From Collimonas arenae (lineage in GTDB: Bacteria; Pseudomonadota; Gammaproteobacteria; Burkholderiales; Burkholderiaceae_D), in NCBI RefSeq assembly GCF_001584165.1, contig NZ_CP013233.1, positions 1,302,001 through 1,366,000 on the forward strand: 64,000 nt of DNA, given 5' to 3'. Position 1 is the first letter of the stretch; each line of letters begins with the position of its first letter. The position numbers and the translations under genes are program-made. Shown in pieces: positions 20,492 through 31,748 of the stretch. The notes under the pieces are model-generated. The model searched no databases, was not told the DNA's origin, and was given only the letters and a program-made list of their open reading frames with translations.

Positions 20492-22627
20492 GTGTTTAAT
20501 AAAGTTACTAAGACATTCCAGTACGGACAACATCAAGTCACACTGGAAACCGGCGAGATCGCTCGCCAAGCCTCCGGCGCAGTGATGGTATCGATCGAAG
20601 ATACCGTTGTGCTGGCTACTGTTGTGGCGCGCAAAGATGCCAAGCCAGGTCAGGATTTTTTTCCGTTGACCGTTGATTACGTTGAAAAGACCTACGCGGC
20701 TGGTCGTATCCCAGGCGGTTTCTTCAAGCGCGAAGGCCGTCCTTCCGAAAAAGAAACCCTGACATCGCGCCTGATCGATCGTCCGATCCGTCCGTTGTTC
20801 CCAGAAGGTTACCTGAATGAAGTGCAAGTCATTATTCATGTGCTGTCGGTCAATCCGGAAATTGATCCAGACATCGCTGCAATGATCGGCGCCTCGGCCG
20901 CCCTGTCGGTTGCCGGCATTCCTTTCGCAGGCCCAGTTGGCGCCGCACGCGTTGGTTACATCGACGGTCAATACGTATTGAACCCAACTACATCGCAATT
21001 GACCAAGTCCGCCATGGATCTGGTGGTTGCCGGTACTGAAACCGCAGTGTTGATGGTTGAGTCCGAAGCGCAGCAGCTGTCGGAAGAAGTCATGCTGGGC
21101 GCGGTTGTATTCGGCCACGAGCAATCGAAGGCGGTTATCGACGCGATCCATGAGCTGGTGCGTGACGGCGGCAAGCCTGAAGTGGAATGGAGCCCAGCAC
21201 CGAAGAATGACGCGCTGATCGCTCGCGTTGCGCATTTCGGTGAAACCAAGCTGCGCGCTGCTTATCAAATCAAAGACAAGCAAGCCCGTACTGCCAAGCT
21301 GAAAGACGCTACTGCTGAAGTCAACGCGGATTTGGCGGCGGAAGCTGCATCGATCGGCGCAACAGCGCCTGATTCGGCAGAAGTCAGCGGCATCCTGTTT
21401 GACCTGGAAGCCAAGATCGTCCGTTCGCAGATCCTCGAAGGCGAGCCACGTATCGACGGTCGCGATACACGCACTGTGCGTCCAATCACGATCCGTACTG
21501 GCGTGCTACCGCGTACCCACGGTTCGGCACTGTTCACCCGCGGCGAAACCCAAGCGCTGGTAGTTGCCACGCTGGGCACTGCACGCGACGAACAAAAGAT
21601 CGACGCGCTGATGGGCGAGTACTCGGACCGCTTCATGCTGCATTACAACATGCCTCCGTTCGCTACTGGCGAAACCGGCCGCGTTGGTACGCCAAAGCGC
21701 CGCGAAATCGGTCACGGTCGTTTGGCCAAGCGTGCTCTGCAAGCAGCCTTGCCGGCACCGGAAGATTTCAGCTACTCGGTGCGCCTGGTATCGGAAATCA
21801 CCGAATCCAACGGTTCGTCGTCGATGGCTTCGGTCTGCGGCGGCTGCCTGGCGTTGATGGATGCCGGCGTGCCGATGCAAGCGCACGTGGCTGGTATTGC
21901 CATGGGCCTGATCAAGGATGGCAGCAAGTTCGCCGTTCTGACAGACATCCTGGGCGACGAAGATCACCTCGGCGACATGGACTTCAAGGTAGCTGGTACA
22001 GCTAACGGTATCACTGCATTGCAGATGGATATCAAGATCCAGGGTATCACCAAGGAAATCATGCAAGTCGCTTTGGCGCAAGCTAAAGAAGGCCGTATCC
22101 ATATCCTCGGCAAGATGCAAGAAGCCGTACCGCACGGTAAAACCGAGCTGTCCGATTTCGCTCCGCGCCTGATCACCATCAAGATCAATCCGGAAAAAAT
22201 CCGTGACGTGATCGGCAAGGGCGGCGCAGTGATTCGCGCGCTGACCGAAGAAACCGGTACCCAGATCGACATCAGCGACGAAGGCGTGGTCACCATCGCT
22301 TCGGTCGACGCTGCTGCAGGCCAGGAAGCCAAGCGCCGTATCGAAGAACTGACTGCTTCGGTTGAAGTGGGCAAGGTCTACGAAGGCACCGTACTGAAGC
22401 TGCTGGACTTCGGCGCAATCGTACAGGTATTGCCGGGCAAAGACGGTCTGCTGCACATCAGCCAGATCGCCAATGAGCGCGTCAATGCCGTAGCCGATTA
22501 CCTGAAAGAAGGCCAGCAAGTGCGCGTCAAGGTTCTCGAGACCGACGACCGCGGCCGTCTGAAACTGTCGATGAAGGCAGCGCAGGCTGACGAAGGCGGC
22601 GAAGCTGCTCCGGTAGCTGCACAGTAA
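20492..22627 (+). CDS. pnp: Polyribonucleotide nucleotidyltransferase (PNPase)
   Basis: 711 residues, full length. It degrades RNA 3' to 5' using phosphate and takes part in the degradosome. The start is GTG at 20492 after GAAGGA. Two RNase PH-like domains are visible (about 1-210 and 315-540), with [12 protein letters not shown] and [16 protein letters not shown] domain follows at about 550-610 ([20 protein letters not shown]), then an S1 domain at about 620-690 ([27 protein letters not shown]). A strong terminator follows. Confidence 0.98.
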   Translation: MFNKVTKTFQYGQHQVTLETGEIARQASGAVMVSIEDTVVLATVVARKDAKPGQDFFPLTVDYVEKTYAAGRIPGGFFKREGRPSEKETLTSRLIDRPIRPLFPEGYLNEVQVIIHVLSVNPEIDPDIAAMIGASAALSVAGIPFAGPVGAARVGYIDGQYVLNPTTSQLTKSAMDLVVAGTETAVLMVESEAQQLSEEVMLGAVVFGHEQSKAVIDAIHELVRDGGKPEVEWSPAPKNDALIARVAHFGETKLRAAYQIKDKQARTAKLKDATAEVNADLAAEAASIGATAPDSAEVSGILFDLEAKIVRSQILEGEPRIDGRDTRTVRPITIRTGVLPRTHGSALFTRGETQALVVATLGTARDEQKIDALMGEYSDRFMLHYNMPPFATGETGRVGTPKRREIGHGRLAKRALQAALPAPEDFSYSVRLVSEITESNGSSSMASVCGGCLALMDAGVPMQAHVAGIAMGLIKDGSKFAVLTDILGDEDHLGDMDFKVAGTANGITALQMDIKIQGITKEIMQVALAQAKEGRIHILGKMQEAVPHGKTELSDFAPRLITIKINPEKIRDVIGKGGAVIRALTEETGTQIDISDEGVVTIASVDAAAGQEAKRRIEELTASVEVGKVYEGTVLKLLDFGAIVQVLPGKDGLLHISQIANERVNAVADYLKEGQQVRVKVLETDDRGRLKLSMKAAQADEGGEAAPVAAQ

Positions 22628-22640
22628 TTAAGCTGCAAGA

Positions 22641-22676
22641 AAAAGCCCGGGATGCAGATGCATCCCGGGCTTTTTT
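22641..22676 (+). terminator. Terminator after pnp
   Basis: Fifteen-base arms (AAAAGCCCGGGATGC / GCATCCCGGGCTTTT) around AGAT, followed by further T. Confidence 0.95.
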
Positions 22677-22718
22677 ACGTTTGAAGCAGGGTGGCGCGAT
22701 GTGTACAACCTAGGCGAT

Positions 22719-22757
22719 AAAAAAGCCGCCGGAGGAAATGCTCGGGCGGCTTTTGTT
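22719..22757 (-). terminator. Terminator of the ferredoxin-NADP reductase gene
   Basis: On the minus strand arms AAAAGCCGCC and GGCGGCTTTT end in a T run (six A on the plus strand, 22719-22724). It could work in both directions. Confidence 0.8.
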
Positions 22758-22771
22758 GTTGAAGCTGAGAT

Positions 22772-23860
22772 TTAATCGAACACAGGCGATTCCACACCCA
22801 GGATCTTGTGCAGCTTCGGTGATGTGGTGGTGTACTGCATGTGGATCTTCTTGTCCGGGAAGATATACGGCGCGGCGCCGAAGGCAGCCAATGCGGCTTC
22901 ATGGAAGCCTGACAGGATCAGTTTCTTCTTGCCCGGATAGGTGTTGATGTCGCCGACGGCAAAAATGCCCGGGATGTTGGTTTCGAATTTCTCGGTGTCG
23001 ACCACTTTCAACTGCTTGCGTTCGATGTCCAGGCTCCATTCGGCGATCGGGCCGAGTTTCGGCGACAGGCCGAAGAATACCAGCAGCGTATCCAGCGGCA
23101 GGCGGCGTGTCACGCCATCAGGGCCGGTGACCTTGATCTCGCTCAGTTTGCCGTCCTTGGCTTCGTGGCCGGTCACCTGGCCGACCAGGAATTGCATTTC
23201 GTAGGCTTCGCACAAGGCTTTCATCTTGGCGACCGAAGCCGGCGCGGCGCGGAATTCTTCCCGACGATGCAGCAGCACGACCGATTCCGCCTTGCCGACC
23301 AGGTCCAGCGCCCAGTCCAGCGCCGAATCGCCACCGCCGCAGATCACCAGGTTCTTGCCGTGGAACTGAACTGGATCCTTGACGCGGTAGAACAGCTGCG
23401 TGTTGTCGTACTGATCAATGCCGTCGACCTTGATGGTGCGCGGCTGGAACGAGCCGACGCCGGCTGCGATGAAGATGGTCTTGGTGATGAAGCGGGTGCC
23501 GGTCGAGGTTTCGACGTCGAAGCGGTTGTCTTCGCGGCGCGCCACCAGCGTGACTTCCTGGCCAAGATGGAAGGTCGGTTCAAATGGCTCGATCTGCTTG
23601 AGCAGGTTGTCGGTCAGTTCCTGGCCGGTGCAGACAGGCACTGCCGGGATGTCGTAGATCGGCTTGTCCGGATACAGTTCGACGCACTGGCCGCCGACTA
23701 CCGGCAGCGAATCGATGACGTGTGCCTTGATCTCGAGCAGGCCGAGTTCAAAGACCTGGAACAGGCCGACCGGACCGGCGCCGATGATGACGGCATCCGT
23801 CTCGATCGGGGTGTTGTTGGCAGAAGTGGGTGCTGCATCAAGCTTGACGTTGGTATCCAT
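22772..23860 (-). CDS. Ferredoxin/flavodoxin--NADP reductase, thioredoxin-reductase-like type
   Basis: 362 residues from the ATG at 23860. It is an FAD enzyme that passes electrons between NADPH and ferredoxin. The FAD motif is [17 protein letters not shown] near residue 24, then [17 protein letters not shown]; the NADPH motif is [41 protein letters not shown] closes the FAD site. There is no CxxC of true thioredoxin reductase, which fits the YumC-like reductase class. The next gene upstream on the strand is fdxA, its likely redox partner. Confidence 0.93.
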   Translation of the reverse strand: MDTNVKLDAAPTSANNTPIETDAVIIGAGPVGLFQVFELGLLEIKAHVIDSLPVVGGQCVELYPDKPIYDIPAVPVCTGQELTDNLLKQIEPFEPTFHLGQEVTLVARREDNRFDVETSTGTRFITKTIFIAAGVGSFQPRTIKVDGIDQYDNTQLFYRVKDPVQFHGKNLVICGGGDSALDWALDLVGKAESVVLLHRREEFRAAPASVAKMKALCEAYEMQFLVGQVTGHEAKDGKLSEIKVTGPDGVTRRLPLDTLLVFFGLSPKLGPIAEWSLDIERKQLKVVDTEKFETNIPGIFAVGDINTYPGKKKLILSGFHEAALAAFGAAPYIFPDKKIHMQYTTTSPKLHKILGVESPVFD

Positions 23861-24112
23861 GCGACGATCTGATTCCTGTTTCAGTTGGGTCCCCCAAAAC
23901 GCCGCGGCCTTGAGTCTGAGCGCTGGCTGCAGCGGCGATTGGATTAAAGTTAAACGCGGCCCTGATGTCAAACCTGGCGACTCGCACCACGCGAGCATGC
24001 CAGGCTGGCGGCGAATATCGGTTGCGCTAATGGCTGGGGTAATGGCCGGGCTAAATGAATGAATTAGCGCTGTTGCTGCTTGGCCATCCTTTTGAGACGG
24101 CCGGTGCTTCAA

Positions 24113-24436
24113 TTAACGTTGCAAAAATTCCAGTTTTTCTTTGACGTCTTTCCACGCGTCGGCATCCGCCAGCGGCGCAACCGTCTTGGTGATCGACGGC
24201 CAGTGGCGCGACAGGTCTTCGTTGAGCTTGATGAACTGCTGCTGGTCCGCAGGCACATCTTCCTCGGCGTAGATGGCGTTGACCGGACATTCGGCGACGC
24301 ACACGGCACAATCGATGCATTCGTCCGGGTCGATCGAGAGGAAATTCGGGCCTTGGCGGAAGCAATCAACCGGGCATACATCCACGCAGTCGGTATAGCG
24401 GCAGCGAATGCAGGATTCGGTCACAACGTGGGTCAT
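24113..24436 (-). CDS. fdxA: Seven-iron ferredoxin
   Basis: 107 residues. The N-terminal MTHVVTESCIRCRYTDCVDVCPVDC carries [3Fe-4S]/[4Fe-4S] cysteines and CIDCAVCVAECP completes the second cluster, as in Azotobacter FdxA. The start at 24436 gives the typical MTHVV N-terminus. The C-terminal extension (about 60-107) is that of proteobacterial FdxA. It acts as a soluble electron carrier, probably served by the adjacent NADP reductase. Confidence 0.95.
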   Translation of the reverse strand: MTHVVTESCIRCRYTDCVDVCPVDCFRQGPNFLSIDPDECIDCAVCVAECPVNAIYAEEDVPADQQQFIKLNEDLSRHWPSITKTVAPLADADAWKDVKEKLEFLQR

Positions 24437-24564
24437 AACAACAGTCCTATCTGTAAATGGTCTTGAGGCGGCGTCGGGCGGTGTCGAGCAAGAGACGCTC
24501 ATGTATTCACCCTGTCGCAAAGCCTTGTATTTAAGGTAATTCGGGTTTTCCCACAAATTGTGGT

Positions 24565-24593
24565 TATATAGAATCCATATAAGCAAATGTAAA
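24565..24593 (-). promoter_or_regulatory. Sigma-70 promoter for fdxA
   Basis: Minus strand TTTACA (24588-24593), 17-base spacer and TATATA (24565-24570), giving a leader of about 120 bases before fdxA. Confidence 0.6.
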
Positions 24594-24728
24594 AATCGCA
24601 TTTGCTTCGAATGCGGTCATTTGCACGATTCCGTCCTGCGGTCATACCCGCTGCAGGGACCGTCCCGGCAACTTGCGGGAAATTGCCAAAGTGGCTATTG
24701 TTAGCCTATTTGTTGCCGCGAAATAATT

Positions 24729-25654
24729 ATGTCATCTTCCTCAGAAAGTTCCACCAAAGCCATTTTCTATGCGTTAGGCGCCAACGGCGGGATCGCGCTG
24801 GCCAAATTTGCCGCGGCACTCTTCACTGGCTCCGGCGCCATGCTCGCAGAGGGTATCCATTCGCTGGCCGATTGCACCAACCAGGTGTTCTTGCTGATCG
24901 GTTTGAAGGAGGCCAAAAAGCCGGCCGATGTGTCGCATCCTATGGGTTATGCGCGCGTCGTCTACTTCTGGGCGATGATGGTGGCGCTACTGTTGTTTTT
25001 TGTCGGCGGCGCGTTTTCGGTGATGAAGGGCATTGAACATCTGAGTCATCCGGAGCCGATCAGCAATCCGCTGGTGGCGCTCGGTGTGCTTGGGTGTCGG
25101 TGGTGCTAGAGGCGTTTTCGCTACGCGGAGCGATGATTGAAATTCGCAAGATTTCGCATGGAAAATCCTTCATGCAATGGTTTCGCGAGACCCGGCAGTC
25201 TGAGTTGATGGTGGTGGCTGGCGAGGATATCGCCGCCTTGGCCGGGCTGGCCCTGGCCTTTGTTGCCGTGCTGCTGACCGTGATTACGGGTAATCCGTTA
25301 TGGGACGCCTTCGGCACGATCGCAGTCGGTGCATTGCTGATGATCGTCGCGGTGCTGGTGATCCGCGAAGTCAAGGCGATGGTTACCGGTGAATCCGCTG
25401 CGCCCGAGGTGCACGCCGCCATCAAGGCGCAGATCGAGGCACATCCTGGTGTCGCCAGTGTCCGCAACCTGATCTCGCTGCAATGGGGTGAGCAGGTCAT
25501 GATCGCGGTCCAGGCCGTAATGCAGCCGCAGCCTTCGGACGTGGCGCTGGTGGATACGATCAACCAGATCGAGGCGCAAATCCAGGAACGCTGGCCGCAG
25601 GTGCGCTGGTGTTTTTTTGAGCCTGATCATCCGCCGCGCGGACAAAATCCATGA
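24729..25654 (+). CDS. Cation diffusion facilitator transporter (frameshifted)
   Basis: Likely exports a divalent metal such as Zn2+ or Mn2+ in exchange for protons. Helix II has AEGIHSLADCTNQ, the metal-site HSxxD. Helix V has VAGEDIAALAGL, where ED replaces the usual HxxxD, as in ZnT9-like members. A cytosolic domain closes the protein. The frame breaks at 25092-25094 (GGG); one added G restores LGVLGVSVVLEAFSLRGA and 308 residues. It is divergent from fdxA with no clear promoter seen. Confidence 0.88.
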
Positions 25655-25854
25655 TTTTATGCGGCAGTAGCGCAAATCTGTTTGCCAATGTGCGTATGCT
25701 AATGCGCCAGACGCCGTGAATTGGAGATGCGCTACTACACTGCGTGCAACAAATAGAGCCGCAGTCAAATCCCTGCGGTAAGATGTGAAGCTGTTCGGGC
25801 CGTCCTCCTCCGGATTGCGTAAGCGGCTTCATCACTTCCCAGCATTCAAAGACC

Positions 25855-27048
25855 ATGATTATTACCTCGCTGCTCGACACCGACTTGTATAAATTCACGA
25901 TGATGCAGGTGGTCCTGCATCATTTTCCGGCGGCCGAAGTCGAATATCGCTACAAATGTCGCAATCAGGGCGTCGATTTGCGTCCTTACGTCGACGAGAT
26001 CCGCGATGAAATTGCCGGCTTGTGCCGCTTGCGGTTCCAGGAGCCGGAACTGGCTTACCTGAGCAGCCTGCGTTTCATGAAGAGCGATTTCATCGATTTC
26101 CTAGGCCTGTTCCATCTGCAACAAAAGTACATCAGCGTACAGCCGTCGGCAGCCGATAACGGCGAGATCGATATCGTGGTCAAGGGACCCTGGCTGCACA
26201 CGATCCTGTTTGAGGTGCCGGTACTGGCCATCGTCAACGAAGTGTATTTCCGCGCCACGCAAAGCGAGCCAGACCATATCGAGGGGCGCCGGCGCCTGCA
26301 GAACAAAATGGCGTTGATCCGCGACGATGCCGCCATGGCCGGTTGCAAGGTGGCAGACTACGGCACGCGGCGGCGATTTTCGCGTCGCTGGCATGAGGAA
26401 GTGGTGCAGACCCTGCAGAGTGATTTCGCCCGGCACCTGGTCGGCACATCGAATGTTTATTTCGCGATGAAATATGGCCTGACGCCGCTTGGCACGATGG
26501 CGCACGAATACCTGCAGGCTTGCCAGTCTCTTGGTCCGCGCTTGCGTGATTCGCAGATCTACGGTTTCGAAATGTGGGCCAAGGAATATCGCGGCGACCT
26601 CGGCATTGCATTGTCGGATGTCTACGGCATGGATGCGTTCCTGCGCGATTTCGACTTGTATTTCTGTAAGTTATTCGATGGCGCACGGCACGATTCCGGT
26701 GATCCTTTCGAATGGGGGGAGCGCCTGATCAAACATTACCAGGACAACCGAGTCGATCCTGCCACCAAGACGCTGGTGTTTTCCGACAGCCTCGATTTCG
26801 GCAAGGTCAACGAGCTGTACCTGCGCTTCAAGGATCGCACCCGCGTTGCCTTCGGCGTCGGCACCAACCTGACCAACGACCTCGGCTATACGCCGCTGCA
26901 AATCGTCATGAAGATGGTACGTTGCAATGGCCAGCCGGTGGCGAAGCTGTCGGATACGCCATCCAAGAACATGTGCGACGACAAAGCCTATCTGAACTAT
27001 CTGCGGCAGGTTTTCGAGATTCCCGAACAGGCGGCGCCGCTCGCATAG
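25855..27048 (+). CDS. pncB: Nicotinate phosphoribosyltransferase
   Basis: 397 residues; makes nicotinate mononucleotide from nicotinate and PRPP in the NAD salvage pathway. The N-terminus [24 protein letters not shown] is diagnostic. Also seen are the phosphoribosyl-binding region [17 protein letters not shown] (with the regulatory-His zone), [37 protein letters not shown] and [10 protein letters not shown]. Start ATG at 25855. It appears to be a single-gene unit. Confidence 0.97.
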   Translation: MIITSLLDTDLYKFTMMQVVLHHFPAAEVEYRYKCRNQGVDLRPYVDEIRDEIAGLCRLRFQEPELAYLSSLRFMKSDFIDFLGLFHLQQKYISVQPSAADNGEIDIVVKGPWLHTILFEVPVLAIVNEVYFRATQSEPDHIEGRRRLQNKMALIRDDAAMAGCKVADYGTRRRFSRRWHEEVVQTLQSDFARHLVGTSNVYFAMKYGLTPLGTMAHEYLQACQSLGPRLRDSQIYGFEMWAKEYRGDLGIALSDVYGMDAFLRDFDLYFCKLFDGARHDSGDPFEWGERLIKHYQDNRVDPATKTLVFSDSLDFGKVNELYLRFKDRTRVAFGVGTNLTNDLGYTPLQIVMKMVRCNGQPVAKLSDTPSKNMCDDKAYLNYLRQVFEIPEQAAPLA

Positions 27049-27125
27049 CGTTGTTTTTTTTGCCACGGCTGCGATCGCGGCTAAAATACCGGTCATTCCT
27101 TTCCCCCTTTATTTGGAAGACTACA

Positions 27126-28533
27126 TTGCATAAAAAATTCTTGTCGCTTTGAGTGCATTACTGCCGCTCGCAGCCCAGGCTGCAGAACTTGACGGTGCTC
27201 AGCTGGCTGCCTGGTGGGCGTACCTTTTATTGGCCTGCTTCTGTCGATTGCGCTCGGGCCATTGTTGGCGCCGGCATTTTGGCATGATCATTTTGGCAAG
27301 ATTGCAGTGGTTTGGTCGCTGGCTTTCCTGATTCCATGCGCAATGGCATTTGGCGTACCGGTTGCTGCTGCCGGGGTAGTGCACGCGTTTCTTGCCGAGT
27401 ATTTTCCGTTCATCATCCTGCTTACTGCCTTGTTCGTGGTCGCCGGCGGGATCTGTCTGCGCGGCCATTTGCGCGGCACACCTGCGATGAACACCGGCCT
27501 GCTGGCGTTGGGAACTGTGCTGGCCAGCCTGATGGGAACCACTGGCGCGGCGATGCTGTTGATCCGGCCTGTCATCAACGCCAACGAAAATCGCAAGCAT
27601 ACGGTGCACATCGTCGTCTTTTTCATTTTCCTGGTGGCCAATGCTGGCGGTGCGCTGACACCGCTTGGTGATCCGCCGTTGTTCCTGGGTTTCCTGAAAG
27701 GCGTCGACTTCTCCTGGACGTTCAAGAACATCTTCGGCCAGACCATGTTCATGTGGGGCGCGTTGCTGATTATTTTCTATTTGCTCGATAACTATTATTT
27801 TCATACCAAGGGCGAGGAGTTGCCGCCCAAGCCGGAGCCGGGTACCCCTGGCACGCACTTGCATTTCGAAGGGAAATTCAATTTCGTGCTGCTGGCGGTG
27901 GTGGTGGCGCTGGTGCTGATGAGCGGTTTCTGGAAGCCGGGCGTCACCTACAACATATACGGCACTGAGGTCGAATTGCAGAACCTGCTGCGCGACGGCC
28001 TGCTGGTCGTGGTGGTCCTGTTGTCGCTCTGGCTGACGCCGAAGGCGGCGCGTGAAGGCAACGATTTCACTTGGGGACCGATCCTGGAAGTGGCCAAGTT
28101 GTTCGCCGGGATTTTTGTCACCATTGCGCCGGTGATTGCTATGCTGCGTGCAGGCGAGCTTGGCGCTTTCGGCATGGTGGTACGCGCGGTCACGGGGGCT
28201 GACGGCCAGCCAGACAACGCCATGTATTTCTGGGCGACCGGTGTGCTGTCCTCGTTCCTCGACAATGCGCCGACTTACCTGGTCTTCTTCAACACGGCAT
28301 CCGGCAATGCGGCAGAACTGATGACCACGCTGGCGGCGACGCTGGCGGCGATATCCTGCGGCGCGGTGTTCATGGGCGCCAATAGCTACATCGGCAACGC
28401 GCCGAACCTGATGGTCAAGGCTATTGCAGAAGAACGTGGCATCCGCATGCCATCATTCTTTGGCTACATGGCTTGGGCATGCGTGGTGTTGCTGCCGTTG
28501 TTTGTCGTGATGACTTTTATTTTCTTCCGTTGA
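27126..28533 (+). CDS. NhaD/CitMHS-like ion antiporter (two frame breaks)
   Basis: About 469 residues with some twelve membrane segments, of the citrate-Mg/NhaD-like ion transporter superfamily annotated as sodium:proton antiporter. Motifs: ANAGGALTPLGDPPLFLGFLKG, LSSFLDNAPTYLVFF and MGANSYIGNAPNLMVKAIAEE. The start is probably TTG 27126 (HKKFLSL, a signal-like start) with GGAAGA upstream. One T is missing at 27148-27150 and one G at 27216-27218; with both restored the N-terminus reads as a normal leader and first helix. An internal start after 27214 would lack the first segment. Substrate not certain. Confidence 0.82.
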
Positions 28534-28550
28534 AGGAACAGGCCCTAGTG

Positions 28551-29561
28551 ATGAAACCAAAGATATTGATGGCGCGTGCCGTGTTTCCAGAAGTGATTGC
28601 CGGCTTGCAGCAGTATTTCGAAGTCGAGAGCAATCAGGAAGATCGTATTTTCAGCGCCGCCGAACTGGCGTCCCGGTTGCAGGACAAGGACGGTGTGATC
28701 GCCACCGCCAGCGAACGCATCTCGGCGGAATTGCTGGCTGCTAGTCCGCGCTTGAAGGCGGTTTGCAACCAGGCGGTCGGCTACAACAATATCGATGTCG
28801 TAGCGGCGACCAAGGCAGGCGTGATGGTCACCAACACGCCCGATGTGCTTAACGAAACCACTGCGGACTTCGGCTGGGCGTTGCTGATGGCGACCGCCCG
28901 GCGCGTGACGGAATCCGAACATTGGCTGCGTGCTGGGCATTGGAAGCAATGGCGCTACGACAGTTTTTTGGGCGCAGACGTGCATGGCGCCACGCTCGGT
29001 ATCATCGGCATGGGCCGCATTGGCCAGGCGATTGCGCGGCGTTCGCTAGGCTTCGACATGCAGGTCCTGTATCACAACCGGTCGCGGCTATCGCCGGAAC
29101 TGGAGGCGCGCGCCAACCAGGCGCGTTACGTTGGCAAGGAGGAATTGCTGCGGCAGGCCGACCATGTGATTCTGGTGCTGCCGTATTCGAAGGAGTCGCA
29201 CCACACCATTGGTGCCGCTGAATTGGCGTTGATGAAGCCGGGGGCGACGTTGGTGAACCTGGCGCGCGGCGGCATTGTCGATGACCTTGCCTTGATTGCC
29301 GCCTTGCGCGACCACAAAATTGCAGCGGCTGGACTTGACGTGTTCGAGAACGAACCGGCCTTGCATCCGGATTTCCTGGACTTGTCGAATGTGGTGCTGA
29401 CGCCGCATATCGCCAGTGCCTCAGAGCCAACGCGACGGGCCATGGCGGATTGCGCCGCGCGTAATTTGCTGGCGGCTTTGTTGCCGGATAAAGATCGGCC
29501 GTTTCCGCCCAATTTACTCAATCCGGAAGTGCTGGGCAAGGTCATGCTGGCTGATAAATAA
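28551..29561 (+). CDS. D-2-hydroxyacid dehydrogenase, glyoxylate/hydroxypyruvate reductase type
   Basis: 336 residues from the ATG at 28551. NAD(P)-binding motif LGIIGMGRIGQAIARR at about 145. Catalytic residues lie in LVNLARGGIVDDLAL (Arg), GLDVFENEP (Glu) and LTPHIASAS (His). The arrangement and NQAVGYNNIDVVAATKAGVMVTNTPDVLNETTADF match GhrB/TkrA-like reductases of glyoxylate and hydroxypyruvate. It starts 17 bases after the antiporter gene. An excellent terminator follows. Confidence 0.9.
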   Translation: MKPKILMARAVFPEVIAGLQQYFEVESNQEDRIFSAAELASRLQDKDGVIATASERISAELLAASPRLKAVCNQAVGYNNIDVVAATKAGVMVTNTPDVLNETTADFGWALLMATARRVTESEHWLRAGHWKQWRYDSFLGADVHGATLGIIGMGRIGQAIARRSLGFDMQVLYHNRSRLSPELEARANQARYVGKEELLRQADHVILVLPYSKESHHTIGAAELALMKPGATLVNLARGGIVDDLALIAALRDHKIAAAGLDVFENEPALHPDFLDLSNVVLTPHIASASEPTRRAMADCAARNLLAALLPDKDRPFPPNLLNPEVLGKVMLADK

Positions 29562-29580
29562 AGTGGTTTAAAAAATACAG

Positions 29581-29618
29581 AAAGGCGCGACATGGCTACC
29601 CATGTCGCGCCTTTTTTT
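29581..29618 (+). terminator. Bidirectional terminator after the hydroxyacid dehydrogenase
   Basis: Fifteen-base arms AAAGGCGCGACATGG / CCATGTCGCGCCTTT around CTAC, then TTTT. It also serves the convergent acyl-CoA-binding protein gene, though with a short T run on that side. Confidence 0.95.
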
Positions 29619-29637
29619 GTTTTTCGTAGGCCGGGAT

Positions 29638-29892
<255 letters not shown>

Positions 29893-29935
29893 AAGAGTCT
29901 CGTCTCGTGTGGATGGATTGTCGGGAAAGGGGAGA

Positions 29936-30157
29936 TCAGTCGGTGACTGCGCCGACCACGGCAGAACCTGCCTTGACGGTGCCTTCGACGACAGTCGAAG
30001 CAACACCGACCGCCGCACTGCCGACACTGACGCCGGCGCCGACCACGCTGCTGGTGACGCTGACCACGGTGCAGCCGCCAAGCAACAACGCGGCAAACAG
30101 CAGTGGCGTCGCCAGGCGGGAAAACGAGCAGACGTCAGGCAGGCTAGGATATTTCAT
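29936..30157 (-). CDS. Small lipoprotein rich in Gly/Ala/Val/Ser
   Basis: 73 residues. The ATG at 30157 gives a signal peptide ending in LLLGGC, a lipobox. The mature part (TVVSVTSSVVGAGVSVGSAAV...) is small-residue and valine rich with glycine-zipper-like spacing, like entericidin-type or other short envelope lipoproteins. No function can be assigned. It lies between the ACBP and FKBP genes on the same strand. Confidence 0.75.
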   Translation of the reverse strand: MKYPSLPDVCSFSRLATPLLFAALLLGGCTVVSVTSSVVGAGVSVGSAAVGVASTVVEGTVKAGSAVVGAVTD

Positions 30158-30194
30158 CAGGCGGCTATCGGGTGATCGAATCGTCGTGCGGGGT

Positions 30195-30551
30195 TTATAC
30201 GCCCAGCAGTTCAACTTCAAAAATCAGTGTTGCGTTCGGCGGGATCACGCCACCGGCGCCGCGTGGGCCATAGCCAAGCGCCGCAGGGATGGTCAGCTTG
30301 CGGATGCCGCCGATTTTCATGCCTTGCACGCCTTCATCCCAGCCTTTGATGACATGGCCGGCACCCAGCGGGAATTCGAACGGGTCGCCGCGATCCTTGC
30401 TGGAATCGAATTTCTTGCCGGCGCTGCCGTCTGGGTTTTGCAACCAGCCGGTGTAGTGCACGGTCACATGATTGCCTGCTTTGGCTTCAGCACCGTCACC
30501 GACGCTGACATCTTCATATTGCAGGCCTGAAACGGTAGTAATGGTCGACAT
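30195..30551 (-). CDS. FKBP-type peptidyl-prolyl isomerase
   Basis: 118 residues, a single FKBP domain with no signal peptide. Motifs: VHYTGWLQNPDG, KFDSSKDRGDPFEFPLGAGHVIKGWDEGVQGM, AALGYGPRGAGGVIPPNATLIFEVELL. These keep the residues lining the FK506/proline pocket (Tyr, Phe, Asp, Val-Ile, Trp, Tyr). It probably helps folding of cytosolic proteins. Confidence 0.95.
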   Translation of the reverse strand: MSTITTVSGLQYEDVSVGDGAEAKAGNHVTVHYTGWLQNPDGSAGKKFDSSKDRGDPFEFPLGAGHVIKGWDEGVQGMKIGGIRKLTIPAALGYGPRGAGGVIPPNATLIFEVELLGV

Positions 30552-30737
30552 TATGGTCCTTTATAGAGTGGTGGTAATTTGACTGCAAGTGGTCGCAGTG
30601 TAAACTAAAAAATGCTCGCTAGCCTGTGCCTGCATGCGATTGACACTGTGTTTTGGCGGGGCCGGGCAAGTCATTTAAATTCGTGGGCCTGAATCATGCG
30701 CGGTAAAATAGCCCTTTTCGCTTTTCAAAGTTTCGTT

Positions 30738-31748
30738 ATGCCAGCTTTTGTTCGTCGTTCCATCGTCGCCGCCTGCGGTTTGCTGATCGCATTGTCCACA
30801 TTTGCTGCCCCAGCTACTCCGGTAGCACCCGCCGCTTCGACCGCAGGCAATGTCGTGGTGGTGCTCAATTCCCGTGACGCAACCATCACCTTGCTGGATC
30901 AGTCAACTTATAAAGAAATCAATACCTTCCCGGTTGGCAAGGAGCCGCATCATCTGATGCCGACGCCTGATAACAAATCGCTGATCGTCGCTGCCGCCAC
31001 CGGCAATTCGCTGTTGTTCCTGGATCCGACGAACGGCCAGATTCAAAGCCAGGTAAAAGATATTGTCGACCCATACCAGATCGGCTTCTCGCCAAACCAG
31101 AAGTGGTTCATCGCCAACGGCCTGCGGCTGGATCGGATCGACATCTATGGCTATGACGGCAAGAACTTGAAACTGGCCAAGCGCCTGCCGCTGCCATCGA
31201 TGCCAAGCCATATGGCGTTTACCGCCGACAGTTCGCTGGCCTTCATCAGCCTGCAGGGCAGCGATGAGCTGGCAGCGGTCGACTTGGCCACGCAAAAGGT
31301 CAAGTGGACCATGCCGATCGGCAAGCAGCCGGCTGGCGTATACATGACGCCGGATAATAAATACTTGCTGGTGGGCGTGATGGGCAGCGATTATGTTGCG
31401 GTGGTCGACTGGCGCACCCAAAAAATCGTCAAGAAAATCAAGACCGGCGACGGCGCGCATAACTTCCGTCCACAAGGCGACAATCGCCACATATTTGTCT
31501 CGAACCGTGTCTCGGGTACGATCAACGTCCTCGATCTGAACACGCTGGAAAGCGTTGGCAGCATTGCTGTCCCCGGCGGTCCGGATTGTATGGAAATTAC
31601 CGCCGACGGCAAGACCATGTGGGTTACGCAGCGCTGGGTCAAGAAGGTGTCGGTTGTCGACCTGGAAACCCGCAAGGTGATCAAGTCGATCCCGGTAGGC
31701 CGTTCGCCGCACGGCATCTACTTCAGCAACCGCGCTCCTGAGTTGTGA
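30738..31748 (+). CDS. Second periplasmic YVTN beta-propeller protein
   Basis: 336 residues. The start at 30738 (MPAFVRRSIVAACGLLIALSTFAAP) gives a signal peptide; a more distal ATG at 30696 would put a TAAAAT -10-like box (30704-30709) inside the gene, so I prefer the inner start. Seven-blade type repeats follow: VVVVLNSRDATITLLD, PDNKSLIVAA, PDNKYLLVGVMGSDYVAVVD, IFVSNRVSGTINVLD. No catalytic motif is seen. It is coupled to the deacetylase by a TGATG overlap, suggesting a shared envelope function. Confidence 0.85.
   Translation: MPAFVRRSIVAACGLLIALSTFAAPATPVAPAASTAGNVVVVLNSRDATITLLDQSTYKEINTFPVGKEPHHLMPTPDNKSLIVAAATGNSLLFLDPTNGQIQSQVKDIVDPYQIGFSPNQKWFIANGLRLDRIDIYGYDGKNLKLAKRLPLPSMPSHMAFTADSSLAFISLQGSDELAAVDLATQKVKWTMPIGKQPAGVYMTPDNKYLLVGVMGSDYVAVVDWRTQKIVKKIKTGDGAHNFRPQGDNRHIFVSNRVSGTINVLDLNTLESVGSIAVPGGPDCMEITADGKTMWVTQRWVKKVSVVDLETRKVIKSIPVGRSPHGIYFSNRAPEL

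Noticed and set aside
21506..22519. A 337-codon minus-strand frame inside pnp
   Set aside because: Antisense shadow of PNPase; no ribosome site or motif.
27126..27331. A separate small membrane peptide before the antiporter
   Set aside because: It matches the expected first part of the antiporter once two lost bases are restored.
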